64,000 nucleotides of DNA from Eunapius fragilis (Eukaryota; Porifera; Demospongiae; Spongillida; Spongillidae). A model generated the notes under the pieces. It was not told where the DNA came from. It did no database searches and worked only from the letters and a program-made list of their open reading frames with translations. The stretch's first letter is position 1. Every line of letters starts with the position of its first letter. The DNA lies in assembly GCA_963681505.1 (NCBI GenBank), contig OY811982.1, forward strand, positions 754,693 through 818,692, in the 5' to 3' direction. The translations under genes and the position numbers were made by a program. Below, piece after piece: positions 43,501 to 52,519 of the stretch.

Positions 43501-46500
43501 TGAATCGTCTCATTCACCTCCATGGAAGACTGGGCTTCCACACTCCTCTCCTCCTCTCCTACAACAAACTTGTTTGTTGCCCATCGTGAGAGACAGTCTG
43601 CATTCCCATTAGCCTTGCCAGGTCTATGCTCCACTGTGTACAGATAAGGCTGTAGTGAGAGACTCCATCTGCATAACCGGGGGTTGCTCTCCTTAAGCTT
43701 ATCTAACCATTCGAGTGAGCGATGATCCGTTTGGATGGTAAATCTTCGTCCCAACAAGTACACTCGAAATGCCGCGATCGCGAGTTTAATCGCAAGACAT
43801 TCCTTCTCAACAGTCGAGTATCGCTCCTCTCTTGGTAGAAATTTCCTGCTGTAGTACGCAACAGGGTGTTCCTCCCCATCAGCTCCATGTTGGCTCAGGA
43901 CCGCTCCCGCTCCTCTATCTGAAGCATCGGTTTGGAGAACAAATGGTTGTGTGAAATCCGGGCTCTTCAGAACAGGGTCACAACATAGACATCTTTTAAG
44001 CGTTTCAAAAGCCTTGGTGCACCCCTCGTTCCACTCTACTACGTTTGGCGACGTCCTTCTAGTTAAGTCTGTCAACGGTAACGCTATCGTAGCATAGTCT
44101 GGGATAAATCGACGGTAATATCCCGTAAGACCCAAAAATCCTCTGACCTCCCGCTTAGTCTCAGGACGAGGGAAGGATTCGACAGCACCGATCTTATTCG
44201 TCTCCGGTCGGACTGTACCGTTCCCCACAACATGTCCAAGGTAAACACATTCCTTCATCCCGAATTGACACTTAGCCAACTTCACCGTCAAATTTGCATC
44301 CTTGATGCGTTGCAAAACCGTTCGCAAATGTTCGATATGACCTCTCCATGTACTGCTGTAGATCACCACATCATCTAGGTACGCTGCTGCAAAAGCTTCG
44401 CAGCCTCTCACCAAAGTATCCGTGAGTCGTTGGAAGGAAGCCGGTGCACCATTCAATCCAAACGGCATTACCCGAAATTGAAATAGACCCCTTGGTGTGA
44501 CGAATGCGGTTTTAGGTCGATCTTTCACGGCCACAGGCATTTGCCAATAACCCTTCGTAAGGTCGAGCGTTGAGATATACCTCGCTTTTCCAAGTTGGTC
44601 AATGATCTCATCTATTCTGGGCATGGGATATGCTTCTACCTGTGTAACGGCATTCAGTCGGCGATAGTCAACGCATACCCGCATCGTTCCATCTTTCTTC
44701 TTGACCAAGACAATTGGCGATGACCACTCGCTAGTAGACTGCTCGATGATTCCGTGCTGTTCCATCTCTTCTAACTCCTGGAGTACTGTCTCGCGATATG
44801 CATGGGGTAGTCGGTATGGACGCATCCTTACAGGACGAGCATCTACTGTCCTAATGTGATGCTGCATCAAGTTGGTTCTACCATAGATATTAGAGTAGAA
44901 GGATTGGAAACGGACCCAATTAACACTGCTTCACGCGCCGACTCCTCGATGCTCCTCGTACTCAGACCGCTTACCATATTTGAAATGAAGGCAAGAGCTT
45001 CTGGAACCGATGACAACGGAGCCTAACCAAAACTTAGTTACCAAATGCGCTAGCCCTTCATATCTTTCAGAACTAAAAATATCAGAGCACGAGCCTGTGA
45101 ACGACGTAGTAGACAACGACACATGCCAATCACACCTACCCAAACCTTACAAAGAGCCCTCAGAATTTCTCCATGCAAACAAAAAAAAAGTGTTGCTGGA
45201 CATCACGAGCATACAAGGAAAAAAGCACGCAAATAAAAACGTAACTGCATGACCCAGTCCAGTAAAGTAGACGTTACAGCGATCCTCTTCATTCCTGGAA
45301 TCCAGCTTCTTGACTATAACATCGATGGCCAACCCCATGACGAAACGTTAAAGACGCCTAAAAGACCAGTGAAGGCCTCGGAGGGCTTTGGAAAACATGA
45401 GGGCGGTCCTGATGTCTAAATAATCTATGGTCCAGATGTTAGGCCATTTATACAACAGAAAAATGGATCACCCGCTTTTTTTTTTTTTTACGACAAAAGC
45501 AGAGCATAGTTACGTAGCAAATGGTACTACCGTATGTAGAATTGATGTAGCTATCTGAAACAAGTACTGGATATGAGATATAAGTTTTGCCTGGGTAGTT
45601 TCATCGGTTAGTTCATGGCGATGTCAAAAACGTAAAATGTGGAGTTTCTCTAAAACCCTCCAACCTAAACGCCTCCAACACACCTCACCGTACGTAAAAC
45701 TTTGTGCTGCATCTGGTCATGCTACTTATTTATAAATAAAGGGAAGTTTAGGGGAGTTGTATCGGTTAGTTGTTAAAAAAGCTGTAAGCCCGCCAAATTC
45801 TGTATCTCGGGTTCTAAAAGGGCTATAAACATGGCGACAAGTTTGCCCGAATGTACGCATTTTGTGCTATCGTTTTCTTCAGTCAGATTTTACTAAGCTC
45901 TCAACTTACTTTCTCCTCAAGAGGGGCGAGGCGTCAATGCATCTAATTAGCAGCATCGCGGAGTCCGCGCTTTGCAATGTACAGGGCTCTATGGCTCACG
46001 TGCTCCGTTTCCAATCCTTCTACTCTAATATCTATGGTTCTACCAGGTCGATTGCTGAAGATCTCCTGAAATTCATCCATCACTCCCTTCATCTGTATGG
46101 TTTGCTCAGTACTTAACTGTTCACCGAAATGCGCCTCGCCCACCGTATCATCCTTCCATGCTGGAATTTCGTCTACTCCTTCCTGTAAAACTTCCTCCAA
46201 AAAACATGTCTCCTCCGACCGCACCTGAAATGCCTTCAGCATGTTCACATGGAAGACTCTCGTTCGTTTCCTTTTGTCGTGCATATCAACCGAATAGGTC
46301 ACCTTGCCCTTCCGTTCTAGCACTTGATAAGGTCCTTGCCACTGTGCTGTGAGCTTGTCTGTCGTCGTAGGTAACAATACTAAAACTGGATCTCCGGATT
46401 TGAATTCCCTCAAACGTGCCCTCTTGTCGTACCACTGTTTCTGTGCTCCCTGCCGTATCACTAGGTTCTCCTCTACTATGTCGGCCATCTCCTTCAACCG

Positions 46501-49500
46501 TTGCTGCGTCTCCAATACATGGCTAACAACCGTTTCCTCGCTCTTGGGGCTCGCTTCCCACGTCTCACGTAGGATGTCTAAGGGGCCTCTCACATCTCGA
46601 CCATACAATAGCTCGAATGGGGAAAACCCTGTAGAAGATTGTGGCACCTCGCGGTACGCAAATAGCAAATATGGGATTTGCTTGTCCCAGTATTTCCCTC
46701 CTTCATGTGCCGTCTTCCTCAGCATTCCCTTCAACGTTTGATTGAACCGCTCGACGAGACCATCCGTCTGAGGGTGGTAGGGACTAGTTCGGATCGCCTT
46801 AACCCCCAGCAGTCGGTACAATTCCGCCAGCAGCTGTGACATGAAATTACTGCCTTGATCCGTGAGGATTTCCTTAGGCACTCCCACTCTAGCGAATAAC
46901 TTGATTAGTTCTTCCGCGATATGTTCCGCGTCGATGGTTCTCAGTGGTATGGCTTCAGGGTAGCGCGTAGCATAATCGCACACCACCAGAATATAACGAT
47001 TTCCCGCTTGGCTGCGAGGCAGGGGACCCACTATGTCCATGGCCACTCTGCTGAATGGTTCCGATATGACCGGTAGTGGTACCAACGGAGCTGGCTTTAC
47101 CCCTCGCTTAGATGACTTCTGACAAACCCGGCAACTCTTGCAATACATTTCCGTATCCTTGAATAAGGCCGGCCAATAAAACCTGCGTAGAATACGCTGC
47201 CTTGTCTTATCACGGCCTTGGTGACCAGCCATAGGAATATCGTGGGCCAACTCTAACACTGTTTTCCTGCACTGCTTCGGCAAGACCAGTTGCTCCCACT
47301 CATACTCCTCGCTGCGTCCTGGAGGTCTCCACCTCCGATAAAGCAGACCATCTCTCTTGAAGAACTCCTCATTAGGGCCGTTAGACTGTTCAGCCTTCTC
47401 CCACACTTCCCGGAGCGATGGATCACACTGTTGTGAACGACCAAGATCCCTTGATGATATGTTGAGGCCCTTTTCTCCTGGTACCTCGTTTCGAGCATCT
47501 GGGGTCAACACGATCTGGTTCAGGTCCGTACTGTCCGGCCGCTTAGCTGGACCAATCGCCGCTTCGACGTTGGTAGCCTCGTGTCGTTGCCCTTCTGCTA
47601 TTTTCCCGGCCAAACGTAACTGTTCCTGGCCATCCTCTGGAATAGCGTTTGGCCGTACTCCTGACCGTTCCTGCCGTGCCCTTCGAACCATTTCTTCTTC
47701 TAGCTGCTGTCTGGCTCGTGCTCTTGTTAGCACCACCATTACGTCTTCTTGTCGAGGCCACGCCGGCTTAGCCTTGTCTCGCTTTGTAGTCCGATCCCTT
47801 ATTAGGTTGCCCAACTCGGGAACGTCTGTCCCCAGTATCACGTCAACTGGTAAACGTTCGGCCACTGCCGCCTCGACCTTAACTGGGACTCCCCGTATGT
47901 GTAGGGTCAAGTCCGCTAGGTTGTACAGCTTAGTGTCTCCGTGAGCACAACGAATGGACACCATCTTCCCGTCTATGATCTTCTCGGTGGGAACCCACTG
48001 TTGCCTCACCATTGTTCGGGTACAACCGGTGTCCAACAGTATTCGGGACACTTTCCGTCCCTCCACTAAACCTGCTACCCATGGTCCCGACTGTGTAATA
48101 TCGGCTTCTTCGAAACACATCAACACTTTTTCAGGGCATTCTCGAGATACGTGCCCCTGCTTCTTGCAGTTGAAGCACCTTAGTCTTGCCTTTTCTGCAC
48201 CTCCTTTGCTCGTGCTTGCCTTCTTGCGACACTCCTTTTCCATGTGCCCAAGCAAGCCACAATAATCGCACCTCGGCGTTAAATTGGTTTGGCTCATGGG
48301 TTTCTGGGTACCCACCTGATGACCATACCGCGCCTTCTGTAAACCAGGCTGCCTCGCCTGCTCGTATTCATCCGCCAGTTCGCCTGCTGCGATACTCGTT
48401 TTTGGTTTCTTCTCCATCACCCAAAGTTTCTGCTCGGGGTTACTCAGCGTTTCCAAGAACTGCTCCTTTCCAATAAACTGCTGCACGTCATCGACTGTCT
48501 TACACGTCTTCGTCCATTTCTGGAGTAGATCCATCAGCCGAACTGCAACCTCGCGATTAGTTTCGCCGTCACTCCGTGATGAAGAGCGAAACCTCTTCCG
48601 ATAGGCTTCCTCGTTTATATCATACCTCGCCAGTACCGCAGCCTTGATAGCGTCGTAATCGGCAGCGCTTTCTGACGGGAGAGCCGCAAATGCCAACTGG
48701 GCCCTACCTGTTAACTGCGGTGTCAAGAATTGCGACCATCGGCCTTTATCAACCTTCTGAGCCGTCATTATTCTTTCAAATGTGACCAGATATGCCTCAA
48801 TGTCATCCTTCTCGGAAAGGGATGCCAGCTTCACACTTAACCCCACTGGGTTCTTAGATCCTCCTGGCGTCTCAGTCGGAGTTTTCACTAGTCTGACTAG
48901 TGCCTCCATGCGCTCCTGCATCTCCCTACGTTCCAACACGAATTGTTGCTCCCGTATCTTCCGCTCTTCCTCCAGCCGCGCTCGCTCGCCGGCTTCCTCC
49001 TTACGTCGCGCTTGCTCTATTTCTTCACGTCGCTGTCGCTCTTCCTGCACCCGTCGCGCCTGCTCTTCCGCCTCCTCCTTACGTCGCGCTTGCTCTATTT
49101 CTTCACGTCGCGTTCGCTCTTCCGCTTCCTCCTTCCGTCGCGCTCGCTCGTCCTCTTCGTACCGGCGGCGATCTTCCATAAGCGCCTTGAGAATTTCTTC
49201 CATACCCTCTGCTATCGTCGGACTTTTATATTCTTTACCGGAACGCGTGGTCATCCACCGTTCAATGATAATATTGGGATCCGCGTGGTATTGTCAACCA
49301 ACTGTTCGACTGATCGTATCCCACCGCTGCCACCAAATGTGATAGAGTCCGTTATCGCGCCCACGACGCTCGCCGTATTGCGCCCAGGATACTTCAACTT
49401 ATTCTCTTCTCAATTGCACAGCGTGTACATATTTATACGCGACTAAGGTTGAGAACCTTACACCTCTCTATGGAGAGTGCGTAACAATTACATAAACTAT

Positions 49501-51420
49501 GCACACCAACAATAATGTTCTGAATCACTTGAATAGGGGTTGCTCCCGCCCGACATTCAGCGTGTGAATCGTCTCATTCACCTCCATGGAAGACTGGGCT
49601 TCCACATGCACACAGCCCAATGTCCACATACCTAGCTTTGGGACATTCAGTTGTGATATAGCACCAGTGATGTTGGATGTGAAGGTGGTCTGGTTGACCT
49701 TTGAGCATGGTACTGAGATGGTCACTCCACTATCAGTGGCCAACAAACATAGGAAGCTCTCTCCAGTCAGCAAGGGAGGAAGACCAGAACAGATTGTAAG
49801 AGTTATCTAATTATTGGTATGAAAAAGTGATGATAAGATGATACATGCATAACAAAGTATAATCCTCACATACATTAGTTGGCGTTTCCAGTACAAACTT
49901 GGCTGGGGTCACACTGGTGTTGGAGAGACATAGGCTTGTGTTACCCTGTACCCATCTTGTTGACTCTGTGCTGTTCTGACACTGTGATATCCGAGAACAC
50001 TTCTGCTCCACAGTACACCATCCACACAGAGGGTTCACATTAGCTGCACAGCTCAGACAGTCAGAGAAACTGGAACACTGCTCTATGGGAACTTGGACCA
50101 CCTATGGGGGAAGAGGGGGAGGGGTCACATGGGCACCCTCAATGGTCATTGGCCTACTGAAGTGGTTGTGATGGCATAGACATAGTTCTGCCCACTGGTC
50201 CATGTGAGTCTGGTCACAGGACCAGGCATAGGCCATGTGGAGAATGTAGTCACAGAAGTTGTGTTGGTTATGTTGTACTGGAAGAGGAGGAGGAGGAGTA
50301 GAGGAAGGGGAGGGAGAATACAGAAAGCAGTGGAAGGTGACATCACAAGTAGTCACCTTATTACTATCCTTACAGCTTGTAGAGATGATCCACTAGCTAT
50401 GAACAGTAGTGGAAGGGACTCATAGCTGAATGCCAAGGTGGAGGTGTAGGTGTCTGCATCAGAGTTGATTAAAACATCTGCATAGCTAACTGATCCTTCC
50501 ACTGCTCCTGGTGATGGAATGTTGCATCTGTTGGGGCAAGACTGAGCAGAAGAGACAGTAGCCCTCCATGGTAAGCTGGTGCCTGAGCAAGAGCCAGTGT
50601 TCATGGCATCGTCCACTGAAGACAGTCCAACAGTGCACACACGGCTAACAATTGCCACAAGTCCAATAACTAGTGTGGCTCCACCACTGGGGAATGACTC
50701 CAAAAGAGACACACCCACAACTTTACTGCTTTCACCCGCATATGCTGAAATCAAGCAGTCTATCTCTGCTTCATACATGGCAGCCACTGATGTCTCATTG
50801 CTGTTGTCACAGACTCTCAACACCCTCATTGTAGGTCTGAAATCAAGTACCACAAAGTATGTATCGGAGCCCGCCACAAACCCTCCAAACCACTTGCGAG
50901 TGAACGAGCCTGCAGTCACACCAAACAGGTTTCCTGATGACCTGCTTACACTCCCAGCTGCCCCGTCAAGTCCATACTGACCAATATGGATCACAGTATC
51001 GTTGCTACTGCCTACGTAAAAGCTGTTTCCGGTAACCGGGGCACTCACTAAAGCCACGTTAGTGCTGTCGGATAGGACGTCGTGAAACACGCTTAGAGGA
51101 CCCTTGGATAGGTTGTTGGCGTCATAAGAGATACAGCTCTTGTTGCTTACACACACGACCAGACTGCTCTCGTCCGGGCTCAGGGCTATCCTTACAACGA
51201 ATACTCCGCTTGGCAGCGTCACCGATTCCTGTTCGGCTAGTCTGCTGTTTAATCTGTACACTACACTCCTTCCGTTGACGGTGCCGCTCACGTACACCTG
51301 CCCGCTGGAGCCGACGGCTAGGTCCGTCGCCTGATTGAACTGCGGTGACTGGGCCCCGCATACTGCAACTATCACGGCCCATGTGTAGATGTACAGTGAC
51401 GGATATCTCCAATTCGTCAT
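37272..51420 (-). CDS. Plexin-like ectodomain receptor tyrosine kinase (Sema-PSI-IPT-TM-kinase)
   Basis: Predicted exons, 5' to 3': 51420-50374, 50277-50158, 50101-49874, 49806-49614, 43228-43141, 42872-42776, 42719-42597, 42543-42430, 42371-42266, 42213-41625, 41563-41393, 41332-41245, 41165-40920, 40857-40762, 40703-40623, 40488-40248, 38776-38666, 38569-38468, 38431-38214, 38155-38043, 37990-37822, 37750-37608, 37485-37272. All junctions use GT-AG and keep frame; the sum is 4698 bases (1565 residues). A signal peptide and Sema region are followed by three PSI cysteine modules (exons 3, 5-6 and 10) alternating with IPT/plexin segments ([20 protein letters not shown] in exon 10), then a TM helix and kinase. 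The start is the first ATG; an acceptor-like TTGCAG at 51464-51469 suggests a 5' UTR intron. It should act at the cell surface as a ligand-driven kinase. Met/RON have one PSI and plexins have three; the hybrid is unusual. Confidence 0.85.
39877..40090. mobile_element. MITE in the juxtamembrane intron
   Basis: CTGGGAAATGTATTC (39877-39891) and its complement (40076-40090) are inverted ends. The interior is non-coding. It lies in the 1.47 kb intron between the TM and kinase exons, the longest receptor intron apart from the retrotransposon-filled one. Confidence 0.6.
40248..40488 (-). CDS. Transmembrane exon of the receptor
   Basis: Encodes the membrane-proximal segment, the helix [19 protein letters not shown], an RRR stop-transfer, and a juxtamembrane stretch ([20 protein letters not shown]) likely to be helical. 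The flanking junctions (GAG/GTAGTG upstream, AAGAGAG/GTAAGC downstream) keep the frame into the kinase exons 1.5 kb away. Confidence 0.88.
40491..40600. repeat. CA-rich microsatellite in a receptor intron
   Basis: Interrupted (CA)n from about 40516 to 40588. Another short CA stretch is at about 40186-40232. Confidence 0.85.
42925..43115. repeat. Minisatellite in a receptor intron
   Basis: About 11 copies of a 15-17 base unit (AGCACCCATACACCCC with variants). It lies wholly in the intron between the exons at 43141-43228 and 42776-42872. Confidence 0.9.
43274..43542 (-). repeat. 3' LTR of the gypsy element
   Basis: On the minus strand it begins TGTGGAAGCCCAG and ends CTATCACA. It contains the last 27 codons or so of pol (stop at 43461). 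A TATAAATA at 43366-43373 (minus) may be the promoter in the other LTR. Confidence 0.95.
43461..44870 (-). CDS. Gypsy reverse transcriptase and RNase H
   Basis: About 469 codons. RT motifs: [33 protein letters not shown] (catalytic Asp), [17 protein letters not shown] and [12 protein letters not shown]. RNase H follows with [31 protein letters not shown] and [11 protein letters not shown], ending at [10 protein letters not shown]. The frame continues into the 3' LTR. It has no integrase after it. Its N-terminal junction with the integrase half is cut by the inserted transposon at 44882, so in this copy it lacks a normal start. Catalytic residues are intact. Confidence 0.92.
   Translation of the reverse strand: MMQHHIRTVDARPVRMRPYRLPHAYRETVLQELEEMEQHGIIEQSTSEWSSPIVLVKKKDGTMRVCVDYRRLNAVTQVEAYPMPRIDEIIDQLGKARYISTLDLTKGYWQMPVAVKDRPKTAFVTPRGLFQFRVMPFGLNGAPASFQRLTDTLVRGCEAFAAAYLDDVVIYSSTWRGHIEHLRTVLQRIKDANLTVKLAKCQFGMKECVYLGHVVGNGTVRPETNKIGAVESFPRPETKREVRGFLGLTGYYRRFIPDYATIALPLTDLTRRTSPNVVEWNEGCTKAFETLKRCLCCDPVLKSPDFTQPFVLQTDASDRGAGAVLSQHGADGEEHPVAYYSRKFLPREERYSTVEKECLAIKLAIAAFRVYLLGRRFTIQTDHRSLEWLDKLKESNPRLCRWSLSLQPYLYTVEHRPGKANGNADCLSRWATNKFVVGEEERSVEAQSSMEVNETIHTLNVGREQPLFK
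43543..43566 (-). promoter_or_regulatory. Polypurine tract
   Basis: The minus strand reads AGGAGAGGAGGAGAGGAG directly before the 3' LTR; it is also translated as part of pol. Confidence 0.8.
44882..46036 (-). mobile_element. 1155-base DNA transposon, copy B, inside the gypsy element
   Basis: Same length and ends as copy A (2343-3497), opposite orientation. The flanking 7-base duplication is GTTCTAC at 44875-44881 and 46037-46043. In a common orientation the two targets read CTAGAAC and GTAGAAC, so a TAGAAC preference is possible. It must be younger than the gypsy insertion. Confidence 0.92.
45010..45252 (+). CDS. 80-residue hypothetical ORF inside transposon copy B
   Basis: Counterpart of 3127-3369 with five residue differences. 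No recognised domain. Confidence 0.3.
   Translation: MTTEPNQNLVTKCASPSYLSELKISEHEPVNDVVDNDTCQSHLPKPYKEPSEFLHANKKKVLLDITSIQGKKHANKNVTA
46037..49254 (-). CDS. Gypsy gag, protease and integrase (truncated by insertion)
   Basis: Starts at the ATG at 49254. Residues about 25-120 are a long charged coiled coil with [13 protein letters not shown] repeats. The capsid region (about 150-300) ends in a SCAN-like helical block ([20 protein letters not shown], then [11 protein letters not shown] and LWVMEKKP). Two CCHC knuckles follow ([28 protein letters not shown]). The protease has [12 protein letters not shown] and [11 protein letters not shown]. The integrase has an HHCC finger ([15 protein letters not shown] ... 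CKSCRVCQ), core DIVGPLP / LTDQGSNF / [13 protein letters not shown] with the D, D, E residues, and a GPY/F module (WQGPYQVLE). The frame runs into the inserted transposon, adding foreign codons to 45943. Function before the break appears intact. Confidence 0.93.
49318..49337 (-). promoter_or_regulatory. Putative gypsy primer-binding site
   Basis: Just inside the 5' LTR the minus strand reads TTTGGTGGCAGCGGTGGGAT. It begins TGG two bases from the LTR, as expected for a tRNA primer site. The tRNA was not identified. Confidence 0.6.
49338..49606 (-). repeat. 5' LTR of the gypsy element
   Basis: Appears identical to the 3' LTR. TATAAATA at 49430-49437 (minus) is the likely promoter. Because the upstream receptor exon reads into it, an open frame (49525-49773) joins receptor codons to LTR codons. 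Confidence 0.95.
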
Positions 51421-51488
51421 ACCAACCAGCGATGAGTACCGGAATACCTTGTGGAAGTATACCTGCAATCACATATGTTATTACCGTA

Positions 51489-51745
51489 GAGTACCGCGAG
51501 ATACCCCCCCCCCCCCCCCCCCCCCTCCGCCCCCCACCAAAAAAGAATGGCCCGTGTTTAAACGAGTGTATCTTCGCACTCGTAAACACTTCCGCGTACC
51601 TGTTTCAACATTTCAGTAAAGAACTGGCACTCCAACAGGATTGTTAATAATGGCACGCAGCTGCAGTTCATTATTACGTCGATACGTCTCGTTTAACAAT
51701 TTTTTTTGGTGGGGGCGGAGGGGGGGGGGTGGGGTCGCGGTACTC
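51489..51745. mobile_element. Inverted-repeat element with C/G runs just upstream of the receptor start
   Basis: GAGTACCGCGA (51489-51499) and its complement (51735-51745) are ends. Inside them, a C run with CTCCGCCCCCCACCAAAAAA (about 51525-51545) pairs with TTTTTTGGTGGGGGCGGAGG (about 51701-51721). It lies about 70 bases upstream of the receptor ATG, so it occupies the promoter, the 5' UTR or a 5' UTR intron. Confidence 0.65.
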
Positions 51746-51749
51746 CAAT

Positions 51750-52500
51750 AATATTTTTAAATATAATTTAGAAATCAATAACGGTTAATCGAACGCGTAA
51801 GGCGTCAATTAATCAACATTTCAACATCTCCCTGATTAGGGCGAACTCTTGGGCAATGTTATCTAGGTTCTAGATTGTATTATACCATTGATGTATGTTT
51901 GGTCGTATTGTACCTTATTAAATCTATAATAAAAATCACTTCCTTTTTTTTCTTCTTACTATTGCTGGTAGTAAAAAAGACCACATACAATGTACAACAT
52001 GATATGGTATCGAGGCAGCGAAAAGGGACCTGAGCAAGCATTATAAAAATTAATTCCAGGAAGGAGTCCATGCGTGCAATAATAATGTACGCGTAATTAA
52101 AAATTCAGGACCCATGACGGACAGACTAATTTCCAGTGCGTAAGAATGAAGTTTTAGATGACATAGGTGTCTCTTTGAATATGAAATAATTTGAAAACTT
52201 GAAAGCGCTAGGTCCCTTTTCGCCGCCTCGACCCCATATAAGCTGACATTCTAATGCATAATTATATGGTCAGTAGCTTGCAATGACCTTGCAAGCATGA
52301 CTCTCGCGCTTTTAAGTTCGTGCAGCTACTAGCCTATTTACCTCAAATGATTAATACAAGTTCGAACGTAAAATACGACGGCATCAGCAAATCAGTCCAT
52401 CACATGTATACATCGTGTGCATGCTTTTATGTTACACTCTGAGTCCATTAATGACAATGAAATATATCTATCTCAGAACACCACAAAGGTAGAACTATTC
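51750..52500. other. No gene recognised
   Basis: AT-rich DNA upstream of the receptor gene, probably part of its regulatory region. No clear promoter motif was identified. Confidence 0.4.
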
Positions 52501-52519
52501 TTTGCACAGTATGAATGTG

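Larger units (their letters stand above)
43274..49606 (-). mobile_element. Complete Ty3/gypsy LTR retrotransposon, Gmr1-like order
   Basis: LTRs 43274-43542 and 49338-49606 are both 269 bases and look identical. TGCAC is duplicated at 43269-43273 and 49607-49611. Coding order on the minus strand is gag, protease, integrase, reverse transcriptase, RNase H: integrase precedes RT, unlike ordinary gypsy elements and like Gmr1-type elements. It is interrupted at 44882-46036 by an 1155-base DNA transposon that breaks the frame between integrase and RT. It lies in sense in an intron of the receptor gene. Identical LTRs mean recent insertion. Confidence 0.95.

Noticed and set aside
47357-49446. Several long plus-strand frames of 93-195 codons opposite the gypsy gag
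   Set aside because: They are antisense shadows of a strongly supported gag-protease-integrase frame.
37272-51420. Naming the receptor as a Met orthologue
   Set aside because: The kinase and Sema region fit, but three PSI modules fit plexins better; orthology needs phylogeny, so no gene symbol is given.
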